The notes beneath the pieces were generated by a model that did not search any database, had not been told where the DNA came from, and saw only the letters and a list, made by a program, of their open reading frames with translations. 64,000 nucleotides of DNA from assembly GCA_033032175.1 (NCBI GenBank), contig CM065306.1, positions 10,992,001-11,056,000 of the forward strand. The letters are read 5' to 3'. The stretch comes from Saturnia japonica (Eukaryota > Arthropoda > Insecta > Lepidoptera > Saturniidae). The position numbers were made by a program, and so were the translations under genes. Of this stretch, positions 56,401-64,000 are shown one piece after another. How positions within the stretch are numbered: the first letter of the stretch is position 1; each line of letters begins with the position of its first letter.

Positions 56401-58531
56401 GTCGCATACGGCTGCCTGTCATCCCAACACATCACGGTATTGTCCCAACCACTAGATATCAACTCGTGGTGTGATTTAGGATTAAAAGCACACGCAAATA
56501 TTCTTGAAGTGTGACCATCCATCAGATTTTTCTTTTGACTGCCAAAATGAACGTTAGTGGACAAAGATAAATAAGTATACAAACAAACTCCTACACATCT
56601 GAATATAATCGCGTGTAAGTAGGGCTACCATACTTTAGAGCAAAGTAGGTATTGTAAGTACATTATACCTCTGACAATTGCCTACATCACATAAAGTATA
56701 AATTACTTTATGTGATAAAGTACATGTGATACTTTATTTTATAAGGTTTGATTTTTCTAGAATTTATTTTATGGAAATCATTATAAAACCCAAAAAAGTT
56801 GATCAGCGATAAAAAGCAAGACCTACATAATCTTTTGTCTCCATTAATATCTTACCACATGTTATGTACATACATTTAGCTACCACTATTTTGCTCAAAT
56901 AAAGATGTCGATGTGGTTGATAACGATGATCATCTCCAAGCCTAAAAAGAGGGTCTACCTAATTCAAGTTAAACTATAAGAAATGTCGAAACACATTAAT
57001 AGATGCTTAGCCGCAGATTTTCAAATAGGAATCGAACCTCAGAACATTCAATAGTATGGCTTACTACACCTGCGCCACAAAACCTGTATAATATGATAAA
57101 TTACGAGCAGGTAAGTATACATATACAAAAATAATTATGCTTATAACCTATACAACAGGATACTCATAGACAAATGTATGGATACAAATAATAAAATAGT
57201 TAATAAACCTGGAATAAAAGGCTCGTTCTTGAGTTTGTGCTTCCTCGTCATACATATTCAATTTTGCATCATCGCCGTATGTTACAAATTTGCAAAAGTG
57301 CGGGTGATAGCTTAACCCCAACGTTTGCCGTTTCTCTCTGATTGTGTAGAGACACTGGTCAAATTTATATTTCCAACATTTGATACAGCCGTTCACATCT
57401 AGGTTTATGAATTAAATGTTTTTGTTTACAAGAAAAAATACTTAGGTACTTACGTAGTTTTTCATAAAAATTAAATATATATTTTTAATATATAATAATG
57501 TTGATCAGTTACTTAAGGGAGGATTTAAATAAATATTGAACCTACTGCATTAACGTAATTTTAACACATAATAAGGGATATAGAGCCGCAAGAAAGTTTA
57601 TAGGGACACAGCGGAAATCAGTCATTGATCTGAGTATTGTATAATACCTATATACTAAGTATATGATATTGATAAACTCCGACACCATTTGACCGAGCAC
57701 CATGAAAGCAGGTAGATGTGTTTTTTCACAGAGAATGTGTTTAAGCTAACTCATAACGCGACAGGTGGCGTCGCGTCGTGGTCGATTTATTGACAACTGT
57801 ATAGGTACTTTAAAAGTCCGAATAGCGTCTGCGGTGCTAGCTAGTACATTAATATACAAGCATGGCTAACTTAATAGTGAAAGTACTTACAAGACGATAA
57901 TAACATGTTTGTAATGGGATGTGCATTGCTGACTGGACGGTGTTTGATTGCTGTCACAGGACCGGGATAAGCATGACATTCATCGTCAACGAGAGTATGG
58001 GTGCACGAACCGTCACTGCAGCTGAATAGCCTTATCGTTCCGTCCGTGAAACCAGCAGCGATATCGTTGAAATCTTCTGTGTACTTACAACACATTATTT
58101 CTTTATTTGTGTCACTAAAAATATCTAAGAATATAGTAACATTCAAATATTGTACCGGATCTAAGTTTAATATAACGAAAAATTCGTCGATAAGTTTATG
58201 AATTTTGTATACAGATTTCAGGGATTCACATGAAATTTTTTTAACATAATTACAGCAATCCATCATAAGCACATACAAGATCTTAAAAATGTGTATATTT
58301 GGAAACTTGCATTATGGAAAGCACGTTAATTTCTCCTTGATATACTTGACTTTGTTCATGATGGTATGATCGACGTTCCATATGAGGTGTACTCGTGTGA
58401 ACTGTGACAATTTCTTTATCAGGAGATTCATTTTTATCAATAAACGTGTTTGTGACTGCGAAGCTTTTTCGTGCCGATTTCATACTAGAAGGGGCCATTG
58501 GACCGGCTATAGTTTTTCTTTGTGGTTCCAT
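53289..58531 (-). CDS. WD40-repeat protein
   Basis: Six exons on the minus strand: 58346-58531, 57891-58281, 57209-57398, 56337-56538, 55629-55826 and 53289-53462. Phases agree and the sum is 446 codons plus stop. The N-terminal about 60 residues are basic and Ser/Thr-rich (MEPQRKTIAGPMAPSSMKSA), probably unstructured. The remainder is a chain of WD repeats: CCKYTEDFNDIAAGFTDGTI; VNGCIKCWKYKF; LGLSYHPHFCKFVTYGDDAK; GHTSRIFACAFNPKSHHELI then SSGWDNTVMCWDDR; ILTCSWQDKDSIQLWDYGS; LIVCGGSDSNMLRVID; and a final Cys-containing strand ending ...GKRLQTVDFG. Such propellers are protein-interaction scaffolds. I recognise an insect-conserved WD40 family but not a named gene, so no function is claimed. 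Convergent with slingshot. The first intron is uncertain. Confidence 0.88.
53788..53950 (+). mobile_element. LINE reverse-transcriptase tail, copy 2
   Basis: Frame to the TGA at 53906-53908 ending FPAFYDIGSLKPNVKRYLCR. Same family as 40240-40440, including the shared non-coding 3' flank. Confidence 0.6.
54945..55475 (+). repeat. Dispersed repeat shared with 16490-16815, split by a MITE
   Basis: GGTAGGGAACGCGACCACCA and the phrases ATTCATAGTGACTTTCCTTT-like and CATGTTTCGGGATCAC match the repeat in the P-element transposase intron (TTCACAGGGACTTTCCTTTG, TCATATTTCGGGATCAC). After the MITE it resumes with AAGATGTTTCACATATGCC and GGCCAACTTTTTTT, matching AAGATGTTTCACATCTGCC and GGCCAACTTTTTTT at 16772-16818. 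Confidence 0.7.
55171..55418. mobile_element. MITE (248 bp) with TAA duplication, nested in a repeat
   Basis: Left CGGCCGTTTTCAATAACCTA and reverse-complemented right CGGCCTTCAATAACATATCT form short TIRs with a gap. TAA flanks both sides (55168-55170 and 55419-55421). The uninterrupted relative at 16755-16790 shows the pre-insertion state. TWA-type duplication suggests PIF/Harbinger mobilisation. Confidence 0.8.
55629..55826 (-). CDS. WD40 protein exon 5
   Basis: Acceptor cgttttcag, donor AAAACC|gtaagt. Encodes ILTCSWQDKDSIQLWDYGS and LYCGRLVPQTNLIVCGGSD. Confidence 0.9.
55827..56336 (-). other. WD40 gene intron 4
   Basis: 510 bp between exons 4 and 5; AT-rich, nothing recognisable. Confidence 0.6.
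56337..56538 (-). CDS. WD40 protein exon 4
   Basis: Acceptor tttggcag, donor AGAACG|gtatgt. Encodes DGHTSRIFACAFNPKSHHEL, SSGWDNTVMCWDDRQPYA and HMCGEGLDFDKPGRT. Confidence 0.92.
56539..57208 (-). other. WD40 gene intron 3 with a SINE head
   Basis: 670 bp. On the minus strand, from about 57085, a tRNA-like head is readable (TGGCGCAGGTGTAGTAAGCC and box-B-like GAGGTTCGATTCC), with a body of roughly 200 bp following. It is of a different SINE type from 9661-9975. Confidence 0.5.
57209..57398 (-). CDS. WD40 protein exon 3
   Basis: Acceptor aacctag, donor TCCAG|gtttat. Encodes YVNGCIKCWKYKFDQCLYTI and REKRQTLGLSYHPHFCKFV. Confidence 0.88.
57399..57890 (-). other. WD40 gene intron 2
   Basis: 492 bp between exons 2 and 3; no coding sequence or recognisable repeat. 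Confidence 0.6.
57891..58281 (-). CDS. WD40 protein exon 2
   Basis: Acceptor ttttaag, donor TCTT|gtaagt. Encodes a first WD-like segment (ILYVLMMDCCNYVKKI) and then CCKYTEDFNDIAAGFTDGTI, GPVTAIKHRPVSNAHPITN. The stretch between (IHKLIDEFFVILNL...) is less WD-like and may be an unrecognised intron or a loop. Confidence 0.75.
58346..58531 (-). CDS. WD40 protein exon 1
   Basis: 62 codons from the ATG at 58529-58531, ending at CAA|gtatat. The frame itself remains open to 58283 (adding VYQGEINVLSIMQ and more), so the true donor may lie further on; this donor is chosen because it gives matching phase and total. Confidence 0.65.
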
Positions 58532-58807
58532 GAATAAATATGCCTATATTATTCAAGAAAAACATAGTAATAAAGAATTCACTTGTAAAATTGTCAAGAA
58601 AATTAAACATATAAGGTATAATTGATCTTCTTGGAGATTCCTGTCAAAATTGAAGCTACATTAAAAAGAGTACAAGTATATAATGAGTTATACCACCTTA
58701 TAATTATCTATGTTTTTACTTGCCACTGTCACATGCACAGAATTAGAGTAACTTTTTTCTGGGGCCACATACTTATATGGTAATCGATAATTATAACTGC
58801 AGATTCA
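58532..58807. other. Upstream flank of the WD40 gene
   Basis: Promoter/5' UTR region of the minus-strand gene, bounded on the right by a SINE. No promoter element can be named with confidence. Confidence 0.35.
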
Positions 58808-59134
58808 TGATGGCTCAGTTGGTAGCGTGTACGGACTCCGCGTCGAATCCCTGTACTGTACTGTACTGAGGCTTAGCTTGCGGTGAATGAAAACATCGCG
58901 ATGGAAACCATAGGCATGGTGGGTTTGGGTAGGGCTTTTTCTAATGTCCGCTTGGCTAGCTAATCTTCAAGTTGAAAATTTGTCGCCAAATATCTACAGG
59001 TGTGTTCCGGCAGCCGCACTTGAGAGCCAGTATTCCACTAGGCTTAACGTACTAACACATCTTGTGCCACGTCGTCACTTAAGAATCAGGTGAGATTGTG
59101 GTCACAACGCTAAACCTATAACGATTTTAAAAAA
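58808..59134 (+). mobile_element. tRNA-derived SINE (copy 2)
   Basis: Head GATGGCTCAGTTGGTAGCGT (box A) and GCGTCGAATCCCTG (box B), body with GGTGTGTTCCGGCAGCCGCA and GAGAGCCAGTATTCCACTAG, and end GTCACAACGCTAAACCTATA then an A-run at about 59126-59134. Same family as the minus-strand copy at 9661-9975; part of the head is deleted here. Confidence 0.75.
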
Positions 59135-60185
59135 AAGTTGATACCTTATCCCTTCGGTTATTCAATTTATTCGTTTGCGTGCCATTCTCGTTTAGCATTT
59201 ATTAGTGAGATAAGCTAGCTATAAACACAACGGGACTAAAATATATAACTAGCTGTGCTTATGACATCGCCCGCAGGAATTTTGTATATTAAAAATAACG
59301 ATAGGTGTGGTGTACCTTCTGAAATTCAACATCGGTGATTTAAACGTGTTTTGTTATCCGTTAATATCCAGTGAATAGTATCTGTTTTATAATAAATATG
59401 TGACCAATATTTTTAGAGATCCTAATAGCCCGAAAACACCAAACAACGACATCTATCGTAGAGTTTTAGAACAAAATAAAAAAATTAATTTATACTAGCT
59501 GTGCTCCACGGTTTCATCCGTGTTAATTTTATACGACAAACATCGACAACGTACCCGTGTAGGCAATGTTTTATACTTTGTGTAAAACTATCGACATTTT
59601 TATGAGATATAAATTATTTTTTCAAATTACAATATAGCCTATGTTACTCGCCGATACTGTAGCTTTATATTGGTGAAAGAATTTTATTAAAATTGGTCTA
59701 GTAGTTTTTGATTTATACATTACTAGCTTAAATACACGGGTATTTAACAAAAAAATTAAAATTATAATACACACGAATAAACCCTTCTATTTGCGTCCAG
59801 TTACTGAAAAAGAAAATTATAAAGAAAGTTTCAATATTATTATTTTAATGACTTTTTTGGTTTTATTTAGTTTTTGTTATTTTTTAATAAGTGTTTTCTT
59901 TTCTAATTTTTGTAAAAAGATCATAAATATACAAAACAATAAAAGCCATTCAATATATTGAGTCAGAGCTTCCCTGATAACGATATTTGACATTGTTTTA
60001 TTTTGCTGCTTTTTAACCTCAATTCATGTGGTGGCAGTCCAGAACGGTTTAGACCAGTGGTCGGCAAACTTATTAGCCAAAGAGCCTAATATGAACATTA
60101 CAACAATTAAAAAAAAATTGGGAGCCAAATCTGCTTGTTTAGTAAACTTTTATTGCACTAAATAAGTAGTACACTAAATAAAACT
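59135..60185. other. AT-rich intergenic with CTAGCTGTGC-type repeat starts
   Basis: TAACTAGCTGTGCTTATGAC (59248) and ATACTAGCTGTGCTCCACGG (59494) resemble repeat starts at 23557, 33452 and 37770, i.e. reverse-oriented Helitron-like 3' termini. No coding sequence. Confidence 0.4.
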
Positions 60186-60535
60186 TTTCATCTATACAAT
60201 TAATAAAATTGAAGTGTCTCTTTGTAATGTCAAAATAACAGTGTTTTACTAAATGCATATGAAAGTATATACGATACCTATACAATAAGCCCATTTAAAA
60301 AATTTTTGTCCGTCTTTCTGTTTGTTCCGGGTAAACGGATGGACTAATTTTGACGGGACTTTCACTGATAGATAGCTGATGATATAGGGAGTAACTTAGG
60401 CTACTTTTATTTTAGAAAAAGAATTAGGGTTCCGCACAAATAAAAAAAAACTGGCCATGGTGAATCAATTCGGGCGCTTAAATGGCTTATGCTGACTAAA
60501 CCATATGAGATATAGCAAATTAATGTTCTACATAA
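60186..60535 (-). repeat. Dispersed repeat, inverted relative to 23.70-24.07 kb
   Basis: Blocks AATGTCAAAATAACAG, GCATATGAAAGTATATACGA, TTAGGGTTCC, TGGTGAATCAATTCGGGCGC and TTAAATGGCTTATGCTGA match, in reverse complement and in order, sequence at 23730-24065 (TCAGCATAAGCCATTTAAGC, TTGATTTACCA, GGAACCCTAA, TATACTTTCATATGAATG). Two copies of one non-autonomous family. Confidence 0.65.
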
Positions 60536-63165
60536 TTATAGGTAATACCTACAAAAATGATTTATGCGAATCGATTAGAAAATGTAGTGATCGTAGGAAA
60601 AGAAAGCATTCAGAATCGTTGCGGATAGATGAAAGGACTAATGAATCTGAAAGGTGTTTGCATAGACATCCTTATCCTATCCTTATGTGGGATATGGCGT
60701 AATGATAGATAGGTACATGAACATCAGTTGAACACGTTGCATAAATAATTTTTATGGAATAATTTATAATCTCAGTAATATTGATAAATATTGTCGATTG
60801 TAAATTATTGTATCGGGATTCTGGTAGGTACCTACCATTACATCAATAAAACAGTATTGCAACGCTAAATAAATTTATTTGTTTTCAATAAGTATTTTCA
60901 CACTCAAATCATAAAATATGTAGGTACAGCTTATAATTAAACGTCGATTCGGTTTAGCATTGGTAATTTTATATCACCGATTAGCGTTAAACTTGGATGT
61001 GTGCATAATTTTAGAAATAACAGTTGGTATGTAATAGTTCTATAAATTAGTTTAAAATGTTAATGCAGGTACATATTTTTGTTTCTGCTGCAGTGCATAT
61101 TAGCGTCATGGCTGATTTCCTGGTATATATCTCACTACCTTTTATGACAAAGGATTTATGCAAACTTTTTAATAATCTCCATTAATCGCGATTTCTCCGA
61201 ACAGGTAGTTATTACAGGTACAAATAGTTCACGTAAACAATTCGTACGAAACACCATCGTATTCTTACTTACAAATGCAACAAACAAATAAATGAATCCA
61301 ATAAAACACCACGCTTTGATAATAAATTATACAATTACATTATATAATACAACTTTAGATTCAAACCTGTTGAAGTGACTTTATACGCGAATTATCATGT
61401 AAAACCATGACGCCGCTACGCACTTATAATTTTCATTGGATAGATTTAAAAAACTTTTACTTTATTTTATCTTTGGATATGTAGGCTAGGCTTAGATAAG
61501 TAGGTATGTCAAGCTTTTTTAAATACTGAATTCAATAATCGCTAATTTTAACTTGTAATTTGACCTCTTGAAAGAAAAATTATTAAAACAGGATTATAAA
61601 TAATACCTATGCAAAGTAATATAGTTAAAACAGAAGTAATTCTAAAAGTTGCTATAAATGGTTTACAGTTGAAAACATTAAGGTTTAAAAATTATATTGA
61701 AGTTTGGGTAAGTAAGTAGACCCTTTTTTATTGAATTTACAGCACTTCTAATAGCAAGAGGAAAGTTTTGTTATTAAATAAGGTAAACCTATTGATAACT
61801 TTTTTATGGCGTCTTACGAACGAAATTTGTTTTTGATACCTTAGTCACATACTTTAACAATAGAACGATGTTGTAACAAAAAAAGTCTGGGATTAAAATA
61901 AAGTCGTTACTGTATTTAAGTATACCTATTTAACGCGCGCCAGTACTAAGACAAGTCACTGTATTATTCCCATTTCCAAATAATTCCGCGGAAAACTAAC
62001 CTGTAGCCAGTAGGTAGGTAACCTGCCCCTATATTTCTTATTTCATAATGTAGGTACCTAACCGTATGTTTACACACATTACTGAGAATTTAAATTGACT
62101 TTTATTTTAGGTACATACATAAGATGTTTAGAAAAAATTAATTACACGTCATTGTTACTTTATTTATTACAATAAAAATTACGCGCTTCATAAGTTCTGC
62201 ATCTATACCGATAATCGACATGCGTATAAATTAAAACCGAATAACAAATGGCCAAAGAAAATAAGTTAATAAAACAAATAAATACAAGCAAAACATACAC
62301 AAGTAAAATACCAATTCCATTTGTCATTTAATATCTACTATATATTTACGGAATATTTATGTACTGAACAGACATCTGTAAAAAAAATTGATATTAAAAG
62401 TAGGTAATTACATCTCGTTGACTCGTTTTAATGTAAATTTATCTCGTTTCGCGTAAATTATGAATAGACATTGGGTTTTATTGAACTAGTTAAATTGAAT
62501 TCCAACTGAATGAATGATTAAGAAGTACAGTCTTAGTGTCTAGTAAATTAATAATAACAAAATGAGCGACAGTTTCGAAAATAACTATAAGTGCAGTTTA
62601 TCTAATTATAAACAATTTTACGATAATTATTTGTTATACAAATATAAAAGGGATTATTTCTTATTAATACCATTAGCATAATTTTGTACTTGTTATTTTC
62701 AGCAAACATCGATTAAATAATTACATATCGTGAATGACAATCACAGCTGTAGAAATAAATTACTATGACATTGTAATTAAATTAGTTAGGGATTGTTACA
62801 TTTGAGTTAAAAAGAAATTATATCATGAGATAAAGTCACAAAACACATTTACATTTTTTTCCGTAATATTTATTAACTTTTGCTATTAATGATTTGGCCA
62901 TAAATAGATTGGGTACGGTAATTGTGGAGTGTCAAAAAATACGTGAGAGATACGGTATAGGTATATTTTCTTACTTGCAATAGTTTAACTATCCGAAACC
63001 GAAGTTACAGTGCCACCCATGAACGTATAAAATGCAGGCGAAATGTTCACTAAGATAAAAGTGAACCACTCATAGTAAGTCAGTTAGCTTATACGTACGA
63101 GCACAAACACACACATTCACACCATACTAAGTCAGTTGCACGCCATTGCATCTCAATATTTCAAA
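60536..63165. other. AT-rich intergenic, no gene seen
   Basis: 2.6 kb without a credible frame. TAGGTAGGTA / GTAGGTACCTA words are scattered through it. Nothing diagnostic. Confidence 0.35.
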
Positions 63166-64000
63166 ATGCCGTCTTGCGTTGTTAAAATTGTCGGAACCTT
63201 AATGGATACATAAAGAAAAGTCAGGGGATCATATTTCATAGGAAAGTTTGTAATTTGATTGATTTCTTACTTTTTACGTAAAATTAATGCGATAAATTAA
63301 AACTAATTAAACCGGTCAGTGTTTGTCAATAATTAAACATACAAATTACCTCGAAAGTGTGGTAATTTGATAGTAAATTGTGAGATCACACTTTATTTAC
63401 CTAATTTATTATATTTTCATTACTTTTAATTATTATTAAATTATAATTTATTAATGAAATATATAAATTGTTAATAAAGAATACATATTTACACTTCATA
63501 GATTTCCCTCAACAAACCAAGTATGGAAGTAAAATAGAATGCAAATAATTATTTAATAATAATCAAATACATTGTATTATAATACGACAATGTAGAAAAG
63601 AAAACAACTGGAATCCGTCTAAATCTAGTGTAATTTGCCGTAATTATTTCGAACCCAATTTTTTATAAACTACTAAAGGTGGACTTCTTCGTGTTGTTAC
63701 TTGTGCCATATCAAAAAATATAATTAATGTGCAGGTACGTACTCTATTGAAATTGTTTAAGCTTACGAAATAATAAAAACGTACAACGTTTATGCTTACT
63801 AAATCGTAAAAAAATCCCTGGCACCCACGTTTCTTTTGAACTACATTAAGTTGTTTTTTTTTTGCTTTAGTTTATGGCTCCACATTATAACTGTATTTAG
63901 ATAGTGACAAATAATTTGTAAGAGTCACCAATCGTTCAAGAAGAACTGTCTATTGAAGCAAATACTTCAAGTGAGTCGTCGCATTGGGTATGTAATAAAA
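63166..64000 (+). pseudogene. Decayed THAP-domain gene, runs off the right edge
   Basis: The ATG at 63166 opens MPSCVVK, a typical THAP start. One base is then missing, and the shifted frame reads CRNLNGYIKKSQGIIFHRK, completing the C-x4-C first half and the 'F.F(H)R' strand. After an apparent intron (from about 63245; acceptor ...caatgtag near 63595), the second half reads NWNPSKSSVICRNYFEPNF, where the C-x2-H of the zinc site should be but His is Tyr. A TAA follows, then TKGGLLRVVTCAI (the AVP-like tail). A strong donor CAG|gtacgt follows near 63735, and near 63930 a possible third exon reads PIVQEELSIEANTSSESSHW. Frameshift, stop and lost ligand make it a pseudogene, or an error-ridden copy of a functional THAP gene. 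Confidence 0.6.

Noticed and set aside
58808..58860. Possible genuine tRNA gene
   Set aside because: Box A and box B are present, but no cloverleaf acceptor stem closes, and the sequence continues into a SINE body shared with 9661-9975.

Overview
The window looks like a piece of a lepidopteran (moth or butterfly) nuclear genome. The evidence is an AT-rich background, split genes with GT-AG introns, a clearly insect-type slingshot phosphatase, and dense interspersed repeats of lepidopteran style: Helitrons ending CTAG, mariner/Tc1, Jockey/CR1-like LINE tails, tRNA-derived SINEs and MITEs. All identifications come from reading the sequence by eye; no database search was run.

Layout. 0-13 kb is gene-poor and built of transposon debris: LINE 3' ends at 0.4 and 2.7-3.9 kb, a minus-strand Jockey-like remnant at 4.0-5.7 kb, a PIF/Harbinger-type MITE at 6.4-7.1 kb, a SINE at 9.7-10.0 kb, and a broken, intron-containing IS630/Tc1-like transposase at 11.5-13.1 kb. 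At 13.8-18.1 kb lies a two-exon, uninterrupted THAP-domain P-element-type transposase (960 aa after splicing). It is followed by a degenerate tandem array with a period of about 245 bp (18.45-20.25 kb).

21.9-50.2 kb (+) is the slingshot (ssh) cofilin phosphatase gene. Eight coding exons were reconstructed, from a short first coding exon (start at 21924) to a 2.2 kb last exon. All splice phases agree and the total is 1064 aa if one extra base in an A8 run (49058-49065) is discounted; read literally, the frame stops there. Its large introns hold a Tc1 element with a single stop codon, a complete but dead mariner, a Helitron ending 60 bp before exon 7, and several repeats shared between introns.

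53.3-58.5 kb (-) is a six-exon WD40-repeat protein gene (446 aa in the preferred model), convergent with ssh. Two TIR elements sit between the genes, and a TAA-flanked MITE nested in an older repeat lies in its last intron. 59-63 kb is mostly repeats and AT-rich DNA. The right edge (63.17 kb on) carries a decayed second THAP-domain gene running out of the window.

The host genes act separately: ssh dephosphorylates ADF/cofilin to control actin turnover, and the WD40 protein has no assigned function. The rest records repeated transposon invasion. The most notable items are the open P-element/THAP transposase with a P-like retainable intron, and the homopolymer frameshift in ssh.
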